Below are positions 1 through 9,837 of a DNA stretch of 64,000 nt, one piece after another. The stretch is from assembly GCA_964484195.1 (NCBI GenBank), contig CAZAER010000007.1, positions 148,022 through 212,021 of the forward strand, read 5' to 3'. The stretch's first letter is position 1. Each line of letters begins with the position of its first letter. Under the pieces are notes generated by a model that ran no database searches, had not been told where the DNA came from, and was given only the letters and a program-made list of their open reading frames with translations. Both the position numbers and the translations under genes were made by a program. This stretch comes from JALHOP01 sp964484195. GTDB taxonomy: Bacteria > Myxococcota > XYA12-FULL-58-9 > JALHOP01.

Positions 1-125
1 ATGGGGGTGTGCTCAAGGCTGCGTTCTGAGGAGAAAACCCCCGGCAGCCGTGGTACTTTTTCGGCGCGTGGGTTTCCCCCGACTCGCCGCTGAGTCACCC
101 ACGTTTCAAGGATGGGCACCTGCTC

Positions 126-3100
126 GTGAGCACATCTGATCGCGCGTCTCGGTCCGCGTTTTCGGTGTTACTTTGTTCGCTCGTCTTGAGCGCCTGCAGT
201 GGCAGCGTGTCGATTCCCGGGGGAGGGGGTGACGAGGACGGCCCCGCCGAGATCGGTGAGGCGTGTCGCATCGCTACCGATTGCAACAGCGGGGCGTGCG
301 TCGCCAGTCGCTGCCGCGGACTGCACTGCTCGAACGGCGTGCGTGACGGCGACGAGACCGCCGTCGATTGCGGCGGCGCGACCTGTGGCGCTTGCCCCGG
401 CGCGACTTGCACCGAGGCATCGACCTGTCAGAGCGGGACGTGCGGCGGCAATCAGACCTGTGGCGCTGCGACCTGCGCTGACGGACTCCACAACGGTAAC
501 GAAGCCGGCGTCGACTGCGGCGGTGCCTGCGCTGCAGCTCACAACGGCGCCAAGACTTGCGACAACGGCACGCCATGCGCGGTCGACGGTGACTGCAATA
601 GCGGTGTGTGCAGTAGCGTCTGCGCGCCGCCTGCCTCGCACTGCGCCAGCACCACCAAAGATGCGGACGAGACCGGCGTCGATTGTGGCGGCGCCGAGTG
701 TCCGCGATGCGCGGATGGTCAGCCGTGCTCCGGTGCCAACGATTGTGTGAGCGCGGTCTGCGGCGGTGGCAACACCTGTCAGACCGCTGGTTGCTCCGAC
801 GGCGTCAAGAACGGGGACGAGACCGGCGTCGACTGCGGTGGGGCCTGCGTGCTCTCCGCGAATGGCGGCAAGACCTGCGACGTCGGCTCACCGTGCGGCG
901 ACGCCGATGACTGCAGTAGCGGAACCTGCAACGTCACCTGTCAGCCGGCGACCCCGCACTGCGCGAACGGCGTTGCGGACGTCGACGAGGCCGGCATCGA
1001 CTGTGGCGGCGTTTGCGCGCTGCCCGTGAACGGTGGCCACACCTGCGCTGACGGCACACCCTGCACGAGCGCCAGCGACTGTACGAGCGCGGTGTGCAAC
1101 GTCACCTGTCAGCCGCCGGTTGCGCATTGCGCCAACTCCACGGTCGACGCCGACGAGACCGGCACCGATTGCGGCGGTCTCGAGTGCCCGGCCTGCGGTA
1201 ACGGACAACCGTGTCTCGCCGCGACCGATTGCACCAACGGGATCTGCGGTTTCGGCAACGTCTGCCCCGGCCCCGCGGCTTGCGCCTGCCAGGCGCCAGG
1301 CTGCGCCGACGGCGTCAAGAACGGCAATGAGACCGACATCGACTGCGGCGGTGGCACTTGCGCCACCTGCGACGATGGTGACGCCTGCGCGGTTCCCGGT
1401 GACTGCGATAGCGGCGTCTGCAACGGCTCGAGCCAGTGCGCGCCGGTGACTTGCGGCGACGGCTTGGTGAGCGTGGGAGAGGTCTGCGACACCAACGGTA
1501 CCCCGGGCTTCGGGGACGACAACCTGAACAGCCAGACGTGCCAGTCACAGGGATTTGCCAGCGGCAACCTCGGCTGCGCGACGGGCTGCGCCGCGTTCGT
1601 CACCTCGCAGTGCGTCGCAGCGGGTTGCGGCAACGGTCAGCTCGATGCCGGCGAGGCCTGCGATGACGGCAACGCGGAAGACCGCGACAACTGCCGCAAC
1701 AACTGCACCCGCCCGACCTGCGGCGATGCCTTCGCGAGCACGCTCGCGAGCGGCGCTCTGGCCGAGGAGTGCGACGACGGCGACGCCGACGACACCGATG
1801 ATTGCCGCAACAGTTGCGACCTGCCGCGCTGCGGCGACGGCGTGGTCGCGACCGCCGCCACTGGTCCACGTCACGAAGTCTGCGATGACGGACTCAACGA
1901 TGGTTCGTACGGCACCTGTTTGCCCGACTGCACACCGGCGCCGTACTGCGGCGATGGCGCGGTCGCGGTGCTGCACGAGGAGTGCGACGACGGCACCGCG
2001 CTCAACGACGGCTCGTACGGCAACTGCCGCTCCGACTGCCGCAACGCTCCGTACTGCGGTGACGGCCGCATCACCTCGCCGCCGGAAGCCTGCGACGACC
2101 GTAACGGCAACGGCTCGGACGGATGCTCGACGACCTGCACGGTGATCGAGCCGGGCTTCTTCTGCCCGACGCCGGGCTCCTCCTGCCTCCCGGCGTGCGG
2201 TAACGGCCGCTTCGACACCGGTGAGGCCTGTGACGACGGTGGCCGTTGCGCCAACAACGTCGCTTGCACGGTCGGTGGCCCGGCGTGCGCCGACGCCAGC
2301 ACCTGCACGCCGCGCAACAACGACGGTTGCTCGGCGACCTGCACCGTCGAGAGCGCCTACAGCTGTCCGCGTTTCGGGCAGGCGTGTGCCCCTCGTTGCG
2401 GCAACGGCCTCCTCGATAGCGGAGAGGTCTGCGATGACCGCGGCCTGTGCGACGACAACGCGACGAGCTGCCGCACCACCAGCGCCGCCACCGACTGCGC
2501 CAGCACGCCTTTGCATCAATGCACCACGCGCAGCAGCGACGGTTGCAACGCCACGTGCACCGCCGTCGAAGGTGGCTTCGAGTGCCTCTCCATCGGTCAG
2601 CCGTGCGAGCGCATCTGCGGTAACGGACGCCTCGATGGCGGCGAGCAGTGCGACTTCGGCGGGCTGAACAACGACACGCAGTATGGCGGCTGCAAAACCA
2701 ACTGCACGCTCGGTCCGCGCTGCGGCGACAGCACGGTGCAGACGGCGAACGGCGAGGAATGCGACGCGGGTGCGGCCGGCAACACCGGTGCGTACGGCGG
2801 CTGCCGTCAGGACTGCACCTGGTCGGTGCATTGCGGTGACGGCGCCATCACCCAGGGCGAGACCTGCGAGAACGGCGGCAAGTGCAACAACGGAACCACC
2901 GTCTGCACCAGCGATCCGGTCTGCCAGGCCGTGGCGCCACCGAACCCAGCGTGGAAGTGCTCGGGCGAGGCCGGCGACGGTTGCGGCGCCAACTGTGTCC
3001 CCGAGGCGGGCTACACCTGCCGCTTGCCGGGTCAGCCGTGCACGCAGACCGCGCTTTGCAAGAATGGCGTCATCGACGGTAACGAGCGCTGTGACGACGG

Positions 3101-6100
3101 CGGTCTGTGCACCGACAACAAGACGCGTTGCACCACCGATGCGTTCTGCCAGCTGCAGAACGCCGCCTGGACCTGCACGCCGCGCTCGGGCGACGGCTGC
3201 GACGCCACCTGCTCGACGGTCGAGACCGGCTACTTCTGTCCGGTCGTTGGCCAGCGCTGCACCGCCACGAGCTGCGGTGACGGCATCCGCGCTGGCTTCG
3301 AGCAGTGCGACGATCACAATACGACGAGCAGCGACGGCTGCAGCTCCACCTGCCGCCAGGAGACCAGCACCTGCGGCAACGGCATTCTCGAGGCCAACGA
3401 GCAGTGTGACGACCGCAACACCACCTCGAGCGACGGCTGCTCTTCCGCCTGTGTGCTCGAGAGCGGCTTCAAGTGCTTCAACACGCCGAACGTCGTGTGC
3501 GGACCAGCGAGCGGTATGGGCAACTGCGCCTGCCTCGCGCAGGCCGCCGTGTGCGGCGACAAGATCCTCGAAGGCGTCGAGCAGTGTGACGATGGCAAAC
3601 ACTGCGGCGACGTTGCGCACACCAGCTGCACCGCCGATGCGCAGTGCCAGGGGCTCTTGAACACCTGCGCCTCGCGCTGCGGCAACTTCGTGTGCGAGCT
3701 CGGCGAGTGCTCGAGCTGTCCTGGCGATTGCTCGGCCCAGTGCAACACCACGGCGCTACCGAACTGCGGCAACGGCACCTGCGGCGGCGGCGAGACCGCC
3801 GCCAACTGTCCGTCGGATTGCGGCACCAGGCACTGCGGTGACCGTGACTTCACCGCGTGCACGACCGACACCACCTGCACCAACGCGGCCCGCGTCTATC
3901 CTTGCACGGCGCGCGCCGGCGACGGCTGCGGTCCGTCGTGCAGAGTCGAAGCCTTGTTCGAGTGCTTCCCCGATGGTGAGGGTAATTTCTGCCGACCGGT
4001 CTGCGGCGACGGCAAGACGCTCGTCGCGGTCGGCGAGAAATGCGACGACGGCAATCTCACCTCGGGTGACGGTTGCTCATCCGCTTGCACCGTCGAGGCG
4101 GGCTCGACCTGCACCGACATGAGCGGGCTGCCCGCGAGCATCAACCTCGGCTTCACCTATCGCGACTTCCGCACCCTGGGTGACACCGATACCGCGACCA
4201 ACGGCGAATGCACTGCCACCGCGGGAGTCGATGGCTATCCGACCGACACCAACACTGATCCGTTCAAGACCGAGATCGCCGGCGTCTGGACTCCTCGCTA
4301 TTGCGGTCACTTCGACTTCGACCACGTCAACGGCTGCGGCACTCCCGAGTCGGTCGGCCTCGTGCAGACCACCTTGAGTGGGACCGGCAAGCCGCAGTTC
4401 GCGAGCCGCCTCGGCACCTCGGGCTGCGCCTTCAGCAACCACGGCGGCGCGACGCCGTACGCCAACAACTTCTTCCAGTTGAGCGACGCGACCCGCTTCG
4501 ACCAGTGGTACGTGACGACCGCCAACGTGAACAAAGCGGTCAGCCGCTCGCTGGGCCTGGTGCTGACCGCGCCCCAGACGCGCACCTACGAGTACAACTC
4601 GGCATGTACGACGTTCACCAATGCGACCACCTGCGGTCTCGCCAATGGCTGCGCCTGGGGTGGCAGCTGCACCTCGGTGTCGGGTGGCTTCTTCCCGCTC
4701 AATCACTGCGCCGACGGCTTCATGTGTGACCGCAATAGCGACTGCACGGCCCACGGCGGCGGTAGCTGCCTCGTCGATGGCTACGGTAACTCGCCGGGCT
4801 ATACCGATTGCTCTGGCGGCAACTGCCACAACTTCGGATTCACCAGCGAGTTCCGAACCTTCTTCCAGTACAGCGGCGGCGAGACCCTGACGTTCTCCGG
4901 TGACGACGATGTCTGGGTGTTCATCAACGGTGTGCTCGCGGTCGACCTCGGCGGTCGCCACGGCGTCGTCACCAAATCGGTGACCTTGTCGAACGCAGTC
5001 GACGGTACCCTCAAGATCAAGACCGACGCGCGCTTCAACATCTACGAGAAGGGCATCTACGAGATCGCCTTCTTCCACGCCGAGCGTCACGTCTCGGGCT
5101 CGAACTTCTACCTGACGCTCGCGGGCTTCTTGCGCGCCGACCAGTCGACCTGCACCGGCATCTGCGGCAACGGCATCGCCCAGACCGGCGAGCAGTGCGA
5201 CGACGGCAACACCAACGACGCCGATAGCTGCCGCAACAATTGCACCGCGAACGGAACGCCGCCGGCAGCGTCGTGCGGCAACCGCTTCCTCGATGCGGGT
5301 GAGGCCTGCGACGACGGCAACACCACCAATACCGACAGCTGCACCAACGCTTGCCAGATCGCGACTTGCGGCGACGGCTTCACTCAGCCCGGTGAGGTCT
5401 GCGATGACGGAGCGCAGAACGGCACCTACGGCCACTGCGTCATCGGTTGTGTCGCACAGGGCCCACGTTGCGGCGACGCCATCTTGAACGGCGGCGAGAC
5501 CTGCGACGACGGTATCAACAACGGCGCCTACGGCACCTGCACCGCCTCGTGTACGACCGGCAGCTACTGCGGCGACGCCGTCACGCAAGCCACGTACGAA
5601 GAATGCGACGCCGGCACCGCCAACAACAACGGCAACCCGCCGGCCCGTTGCAACGCCAACTGCACGCTCAACGCCACCTGCGGCGACGGTGTCACCGACA
5701 CGGTGCGCGGCGAGCAGTGTGACAATGCCGGCTCGAACAACGACGCGACTTGCGACGGCTGCACCCTGAGCTGCCACTACGGTCCTCGTTGCGGCGACGG
5801 TATCGTCAACTGCGGCGAAGTCTGCGATGACGGAGCGAACAGCGGTGGTTATGGCGGCTGCAATCCGGGCTGCGCCTCGCGTGCGTCACGCTGTGGCGAC
5901 GGCGTTCCGGACGCGGGCGAGGGCTGCGACCTCGGCGCCGGCAACACCGGCACCTACGGTGGCTGCAACCCCGATTGTTCGCTCGCGGCGCGCTGCGGCG
6001 ACGGCTTCTTCGACGGTGGCTTCGAGCAGTGTGACCTCGGCACCTCGAACAACACCGGTGCTTACGGCACCTGCAACGCGAACTGCACCTTGCCTGCTTA

Positions 6101-7118
6101 TTGCGGCGATCAGCAGGTCAACGGCGGCGAGCAGTGTGACGATGGCGTCAACAACGGCGCCTACAACACCTGCAATTCGAACTGTACCTTCCCAGCGCGC
6201 TGCGGTGACGCCATCCCGCAGATCCCGCCGGAGCAGTGCGACAACGGCGTGAACAGCACCCTCTACGGTCCCGGCTGTCGGCCGAATTGCACCACACCGC
6301 CATCATGCGGTGACGGTGTCATCCAACCGCAATACGAGTCCTGTGACTCGGGCATTCTCGGTGGGCGCACCTGCACCGATCTCAACGGCAACGGCGTGAC
6401 CGGCGAGCCCGGCGACTTCGATGGAGGCACCCTCGCGTGCAACGCCGGCACCTGCGGTGTCGACACCTCGGGCTGTTACCGCTGCGGCGACCGCGTGAAG
6501 AACGGCTCGGAGCAATGCGACGGCATCGGTATCTGCGGCAGCGGCTCACCAGCGGTCGATTGCGGCGGCGCGACCTGCGAGAGCCTCGGCTTCCCGACGA
6601 CGACAGGCCTCGGCTGTCATGCCGACTGCACGCTCGACACCTCGGGCTGCAACGCCAGCACCTGCGGCAACGGCGTCATCGACCTCGGCGAGCAGTGCGA
6701 TCCGACCGCGGCCGCGCCCGTGGGCTCCCGTGCATGCAACGACCTCGACGGCGACGGCACCACCGGTGAGCCCGGCGACTTCGCGGGCGGCACGCTCGTA
6801 TGCAGTCCGAGCTGTACGCTCGACACCAGCGGCTGCAACCGTTGCGGTGACGGCGTGAAGAACGGCACCGAGGTCTGTGATGGCTCGGACGTCGGCGCCG
6901 CGACCTGCGAGACGGTCACCGGCGGCGCTTCACAGGGCGGCACGCTCACCTGCAACGCCACCTGCGACGGTTACGACACCTCGGGTTGCTTCGGCTGCTC
7001 GACGTGCTCGGACTGCGGTGGCCAGGCCTGCGTGAACCACCAATGCGGTTCGTGCCTCACCTCGAGCGACTGCTGTGCGCCGCTCTTGTGCGTCGCCGGT
7101 GTGTGTACTCTGTTCTAG
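126..7118 (+). CDS. Giant Cys-rich repeat lipoprotein with fibro-slime domain
   Basis: Predicted 2330-residue surface lipoprotein. The GTG start at 126 gives a short signal peptide ending in the lipobox LSAC (lipidated Cys about residue 24). Residues about 30-480 hold seven repeats centred on DETGVDCGG, alternating with GxxCxxxxDCxSGxC modules. About thirty repeats of the type CGDG..GE.CDDGN follow (the DUF4215-type Cys-rich repeat common in myxobacteria), in two blocks at about 480-1325 and 1675-2290. Between the blocks lies a fibro-slime-like domain with the motif GDDDVWVFINGVLAVDLGG at about residue 1595. The C-terminus is another dense Cys cluster (CSTCSDCGGQAC). The repeats probably form disulfide-locked rods that project an adhesive or glycan-binding domain; that role is inferred. 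The gene converges on the next, the two stop codons sharing CTAG. Confidence 0.93.
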   Translation: MSTSDRASRSAFSVLLCSLVLSACSGSVSIPGGGGDEDGPAEIGEACRIATDCNSGACVASRCRGLHCSNGVRDGDETAVDCGGATCGACPGATCTEASTCQSGTCGGNQTCGAATCADGLHNGNEAGVDCGGACAAAHNGAKTCDNGTPCAVDGDCNSGVCSSVCAPPASHCASTTKDADETGVDCGGAECPRCADGQPCSGANDCVSAVCGGGNTCQTAGCSDGVKNGDETGVDCGGACVLSANGGKTCDVGSPCGDADDCSSGTCNVTCQPATPHCANGVADVDEAGIDCGGVCALPVNGGHTCADGTPCTSASDCTSAVCNVTCQPPVAHCANSTVDADETGTDCGGLECPACGNGQPCLAATDCTNGICGFGNVCPGPAACACQAPGCADGVKNGNETDIDCGGGTCATCDDGDACAVPGDCDSGVCNGSSQCAPVTCGDGLVSVGEVCDTNGTPGFGDDNLNSQTCQSQGFASGNLGCATGCAAFVTSQCVAAGCGNGQLDAGEACDDGNAEDRDNCRNNCTRPTCGDAFASTLASGALAEECDDGDADDTDDCRNSCDLPRCGDGVVATAATGPRHEVCDDGLNDGSYGTCLPDCTPAPYCGDGAVAVLHEECDDGTALNDGSYGNCRSDCRNAPYCGDGRITSPPEACDDRNGNGSDGCSTTCTVIEPGFFCPTPGSSCLPACGNGRFDTGEACDDGGRCANNVACTVGGPACADASTCTPRNNDGCSATCTVESAYSCPRFGQACAPRCGNGLLDSGEVCDDRGLCDDNATSCRTTSAATDCASTPLHQCTTRSSDGCNATCTAVEGGFECLSIGQPCERICGNGRLDGGEQCDFGGLNNDTQYGGCKTNCTLGPRCGDSTVQTANGEECDAGAAGNTGAYGGCRQDCTWSVHCGDGAITQGETCENGGKCNNGTTVCTSDPVCQAVAPPNPAWKCSGEAGDGCGANCVPEAGYTCRLPGQPCTQTALCKNGVIDGNERCDDGGLCTDNKTRCTTDAFCQLQNAAWTCTPRSGDGCDATCSTVETGYFCPVVGQRCTATSCGDGIRAGFEQCDDHNTTSSDGCSSTCRQETSTCGNGILEANEQCDDRNTTSSDGCSSACVLESGFKCFNTPNVVCGPASGMGNCACLAQAAVCGDKILEGVEQCDDGKHCGDVAHTSCTADAQCQGLLNTCASRCGNFVCELGECSSCPGDCSAQCNTTALPNCGNGTCGGGETAANCPSDCGTRHCGDRDFTACTTDTTCTNAARVYPCTARAGDGCGPSCRVEALFECFPDGEGNFCRPVCGDGKTLVAVGEKCDDGNLTSGDGCSSACTVEAGSTCTDMSGLPASINLGFTYRDFRTLGDTDTATNGECTATAGVDGYPTDTNTDPFKTEIAGVWTPRYCGHFDFDHVNGCGTPESVGLVQTTLSGTGKPQFASRLGTSGCAFSNHGGATPYANNFFQLSDATRFDQWYVTTANVNKAVSRSLGLVLTAPQTRTYEYNSACTTFTNATTCGLANGCAWGGSCTSVSGGFFPLNHCADGFMCDRNSDCTAHGGGSCLVDGYGNSPGYTDCSGGNCHNFGFTSEFRTFFQYSGGETLTFSGDDDVWVFINGVLAVDLGGRHGVVTKSVTLSNAVDGTLKIKTDARFNIYEKGIYEIAFFHAERHVSGSNFYLTLAGFLRADQSTCTGICGNGIAQTGEQCDDGNTNDADSCRNNCTANGTPPAASCGNRFLDAGEACDDGNTTNTDSCTNACQIATCGDGFTQPGEVCDDGAQNGTYGHCVIGCVAQGPRCGDAILNGGETCDDGINNGAYGTCTASCTTGSYCGDAVTQATYEECDAGTANNNGNPPARCNANCTLNATCGDGVTDTVRGEQCDNAGSNNDATCDGCTLSCHYGPRCGDGIVNCGEVCDDGANSGGYGGCNPGCASRASRCGDGVPDAGEGCDLGAGNTGTYGGCNPDCSLAARCGDGFFDGGFEQCDLGTSNNTGAYGTCNANCTLPAYCGDQQVNGGEQCDDGVNNGAYNTCNSNCTFPARCGDAIPQIPPEQCDNGVNSTLYGPGCRPNCTTPPSCGDGVIQPQYESCDSGILGGRTCTDLNGNGVTGEPGDFDGGTLACNAGTCGVDTSGCYRCGDRVKNGSEQCDGIGICGSGSPAVDCGGATCESLGFPTTTGLGCHADCTLDTSGCNASTCGNGVIDLGEQCDPTAAAPVGSRACNDLDGDGTTGEPGDFAGGTLVCSPSCTLDTSGCNRCGDGVKNGTEVCDGSDVGAATCETVTGGASQGGTLTCNATCDGYDTSGCFGCSTCSDCGGQACVNHQCGSCLTSSDCCAPLLCVAGVCTLF

Positions 7119-7507
7119 GCGTCGATGACGCGTCCGCGCGGGCGGACGGGCTTGATCGAAGGAGCTGGTTCGGCCGGTGTGCTCGGGGCGGGAGCGGGGT
7201 TACCGCCTCCGGGATTCGGCGCGCTCGTGGGCCCGTCGATGATGCGTTTCACGATGCCCTTGGCCATCTCGCCGGCGTTGTGCAGGAGCAAGCCGGCGGC
7301 GAGCGGTGTGCAGGGGTGGGGGACTTGGAGGAGCTCGGTGCCGGCTGCGGTGAGCGCGGCGTGCGCACGTTGCTCGATGGCGTCGCGCTCTTCGGTCGTG
7401 ATGGTCTTGCCGCCGGGCGTGTCATCTTGCCGGGCCGCTTCGACGTCGGCGGCGACGCCCATCGCCAGCGGTGCAAGGTTCAGTTTGACTTCGCAAATTC
7501 CGTCCAC
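7115..7507 (-). CDS. Hypothetical small protein with Pro-rich tail
   Basis: 130-residue protein starting at GTG 7507, with a G-rich stretch just upstream as a possible ribosome binding site. No signal peptide or membrane segment is visible. The N-terminal 90 residues look helical and charged (TTEERDAIEQRAHAAL). The C-terminal third is low-complexity and rich in Pro, Ala and Ser. I do not recognise a family. It converges on the giant lipoprotein gene, whose stop it overlaps by 4 bases. Coding status is plausible from the composition and from filling an otherwise empty 460-base stretch, but it is not proven. Confidence 0.55.
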   Translation of the reverse strand: MDGICEVKLNLAPLAMGVAADVEAARQDDTPGGKTITTEERDAIEQRAHAALTAAGTELLQVPHPCTPLAAGLLLHNAGEMAKGIVKRIIDGPTSAPNPGGGNPAPAPSTPAEPAPSIKPVRPRGRVIDA

Positions 7508-7579
7508 GTACAGGCCCCCAGCATCGGGTTTTCTGGCTTTTTTTCGGCAGAAACCGGGGGCCTGTTGCGGAAATCAGCC

Positions 7580-8656
7580 TCAGCCAGGGTTGCTGTCGGC
7601 GAACCAGATGCCGCTTGCCCATACGGCCGTTCCCTCGGCTGAGTAGACCACGAGATTGCCGTCGTCCTGCATCACCAGGTAGGCGCCGGGATAGCCGTTG
7701 CTCCCGGTCCACCAGAACGCCTGCGCCGCGAGGCCATCATAGAGGACGAAGTTGCCGTCGCCCTGCATGATGGCGAGCTGCGCGTTGGTTCCGAAGGTAT
7801 AGGACTGCCAGGTGATGCCCCAGGCGCTGAAGACCGCGAGGCCACCGCTGCTGTCCATGCGCAGCGCGAACAAGCCATTACACGAGGTCAAGGCATGACC
7901 TGGCTGCAGCGCCTCGCCCTGGAGCATCGTGCCGCAGCGTCTGGGAGTGGGCCAACGCGGACCGTAGAAGGCGACGACACCGGCGATGTCGGTGGCGCTC
8001 AAGTGGCCGCCGTTGTTCCATACTTGATTGCAATAGTTCATGACGGAGCTCGGGTCCCAGCCCCCGAACGGAACGGTGCCGATGCCGTACGCGTCGCTCT
8101 GGCACCACGATGGGCTATCCGGCCGGTTTTGCTCGTGGTCGAACCCGAGCGCGTGACCGAACTCGTGAACCGCGGTGCTGCGGACGCAGTATTCGCGATT
8201 GCGAAGGCAGTAGTCACCCCAGCCGACGAGACTGTTCGAGGTCTCGGGGCGGTAAGGGTTGAGCCACATGGTCGTGGGCCCGGGATAGCCGTAGGCGCCG
8301 ACAGCCGAGCGCGGCCACTCATCGCCGATGGCGATGCGGATCTGCGCCGGGTTCGCCGAGTCGCAGGCCTCCCAGCCGACGAAGGTCACCGCGGAGACAG
8401 CTTGCCACGTCGCTTCGACCTGGTTGCGCGTCCAATACATCGTCTCCCAGTCGCCGGGATTCACCCAGCACACAGAGATGGTCGGGCTCGGCCACAGCGC
8501 CGGCGTCGCGGCAAACAGCGATGCGCGGTCTTCGTCGATCGGGATCGGCGAAAGGGTGTCAGGTAGAGCCTCGTAGCCCCGCGTGGGATCGCCGGTCACT
8601 TCTCCGCAGCCGGTAATCGCGAGCACGAACGCTAAAGCGGACAGTTGATATCGCAT
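7580..8656 (-). CDS. Secreted astacin/matrixin-like zinc metalloprotease with bulb-lectin tail
   Basis: 358-residue lipoprotein-type protease. The ATG at 8656 is chosen because it carries GAGGAGC just upstream and begins a signal peptide with lipobox ITGC; the reading frame is open another 107 codons upstream, but that part is not protein-like. The zinc site HEFGHALGFDHEQNR sits at about residues 162-176 and matches HExxHxxGxxH with the following Glu of astacin-like enzymes. The downstream SVMNYC resembles the Met-turn. The C-terminal 110 residues contain two bulb-type mannose-lectin strands (MQGDGNFVLYD and MQDDGNLVVYS; the family motif is QxDxNxVxY). Likely an extracellular endopeptidase tethered to glycans; the substrate is unknown. 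Divergent from the next gene. Confidence 0.85.
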   Translation of the reverse strand: MRYQLSALAFVLAITGCGEVTGDPTRGYEALPDTLSPIPIDEDRASLFAATPALWPSPTISVCWVNPGDWETMYWTRNQVEATWQAVSAVTFVGWEACDSANPAQIRIAIGDEWPRSAVGAYGYPGPTTMWLNPYRPETSNSLVGWGDYCLRNREYCVRSTAVHEFGHALGFDHEQNRPDSPSWCQSDAYGIGTVPFGGWDPSSVMNYCNQVWNNGGHLSATDIAGVVAFYGPRWPTPRRCGTMLQGEALQPGHALTSCNGLFALRMDSSGGLAVFSAWGITWQSYTFGTNAQLAIMQGDGNFVLYDGLAAQAFWWTGSNGYPGAYLVMQDDGNLVVYSAEGTAVWASGIWFADSNPG

Positions 8657-8828
8657 GATGGGGCTCCTCAAGTGGTGAGGTGGCTTAGTGCGATGTGGGC
8701 GTCCGTGGTTGCCTGGTTGCGTGATTCGCCGCTGCCCGCCAGCCAGGGACGGCTCGTCCCCTCTGTGCGGTGGCTCGTCGAAATAGGCACGTTGCGCCAA
8801 CCGTTTCGAACGGTTAGGGGAGCCCGCG

Positions 8829-9362
8829 ATGTCGAAGTGCTTCGCTTTCCTGCTCATCTTGGGCGCGCCGGGGGTGGCTCTGGCCTTGCCGCCCGTGGGA
8901 GCGACGCGCGCCGACGTCACCATGGAGGACAGCTGGGAGCGCACCGAGATCCTCTCGCAGTACGACGGCAAGCCCATGCTCGTGCTCTACGAGGACCGTG
9001 GCTCGGGGCAGCAAAACGCCGAATTCAAGAAGGAGCTGGCGGACGTGGCGCAAGACGGGCGCTACAAGGGCATCGTGACCTTCGTCCCGGTCGCCGACAC
9101 CTCGAGCTACGACTACTGGCCAGTGCGTGGCTTCGCCCGGCGCTCGGTGCAAAAGCAGTCTCTCGCGACCCACACCAACATCATGTGCGACTGGAAGGGC
9201 GCCATCCGCGAGGCTCTGCAGCTGACGCGCGACACCAGCAACGTCGTCCTCTACGACAAGGCCGGCAAGGTGGTGTTCGCCCACGCCGGCGCCATGTCGG
9301 CGGAGCAGCGCGCCACCTTGTTCGCTCTTCTCAAGGTACAGGTCGACGCGGCGACCCGCTAA
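8829..9362 (+). CDS. Exported thioredoxin-fold protein (YtfJ-like)
   Basis: 177 residues with an N-terminal signal peptide ending near ALA-LPP. The ATG at 8829 is preceded by AGGGGAG. The body has the strand-helix pattern of a thioredoxin fold (GKPMLVLYEDRGSG, later GIVTFVPVAD and TSNVVLYDKAGKVVFAHAG), like the periplasmic YtfJ group, but lacks a CxxC active site; only an isolated Cys in the middle is seen. A redox function is therefore doubtful. The gene stands alone, diverging from the metalloprotease gene over a 172-base gap and converging on the small gene after it. Confidence 0.7.
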   Translation: MSKCFAFLLILGAPGVALALPPVGATRADVTMEDSWERTEILSQYDGKPMLVLYEDRGSGQQNAEFKKELADVAQDGRYKGIVTFVPVADTSSYDYWPVRGFARRSVQKQSLATHTNIMCDWKGAIREALQLTRDTSNVVLYDKAGKVVFAHAGAMSAEQRATLFALLKVQVDAATR

Positions 9363-9371
9363 AGCGGTCGG

Positions 9372-9791
9372 TCACTTGCCGAGCACACCGAGAAGCACCG
9401 AGGTGAGCACCACCGCGCCGCCCACGGCGAGGACCGGCACGGTTGCCTTGTCGATGGCCTGCTGCCAGCTCGGCGGCAGGTCGAGCGCGGGAGCCGCGAA
9501 CATCTGATCGGGCTCGCCGATGCGTGTCCCCGGTCGAGTCACCACGTTGACTCCCCAGCCGAGCTGTTGACCGAAGAGGCTAAACCGGCCGAAGCGGGTG
9601 CGGCCGATGACCTGATTGCCGAAATAGGGCGCTCGCTCGGCGTTACCGATGAAGCGTTGGCAACTCTGCGCGGTCCAGGTCTCGGCGACCCGGCCCATGG
9701 TGAGATAGTCGCTGGCGCGCAGCTCGAGCGGCTGCGTGAGACAATCTTCGGGGGCGGCGAAAGAAACGAGCAGAGCCAAGGTGACCAGCAT
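9372..9791 (-). CDS. Hypothetical exported protein with C-terminal membrane segment
   Basis: 139 residues. An N-terminal hydrophobic stretch with a likely cleavage site before APEDC suggests export. The last 25 residues (VPVLAVGGAVVLTSVLLGVLG) form a single membrane segment. Two Cys residues lie in the short mature domain. No family is recognised. It is convergent with the thioredoxin-fold gene, with 9 bases between the stops, and divergent from the ABC exporter operon. Confidence 0.55.
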   Translation of the reverse strand: MLVTLALLVSFAAPEDCLTQPLELRASDYLTMGRVAETWTAQSCQRFIGNAERAPYFGNQVIGRTRFGRFSLFGQQLGWGVNVVTRPGTRIGEPDQMFAAPALDLPPSWQQAIDKATVPVLAVGGAVVLTSVLLGVLGK

Positions 9792-9837
9792 CGTGCACCT
9801 CCGATAAGCGGTACTATGTTACCCGGCGAATCACCGC

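Noticed and set aside
1..125. Short 30-codon frame at the window start (1-93) and an AAACCC/GGGTTT inverted repeat
   Set aside because: The frame has no features, and the 6-base repeat has a long loop. It could be the end of an upstream gene, but this cannot be supported.
1545..3620. Long open frame on the minus strand inside the giant lipoprotein gene, with others at 4077-5777
   Set aside because: The high GC content and the regular GGC/TGC-rich repeats keep the antisense frame free of stops. The translation is Ala/Val/Arg low-complexity text with no domain, signal or ribosome site.
300..7000. Regularly spaced short repeats that could suggest a CRISPR or satellite array
   Set aside because: The repeats are codons of CGDG/DCGG protein modules in one open frame, with variable spacing and sequence; no unique spacers.
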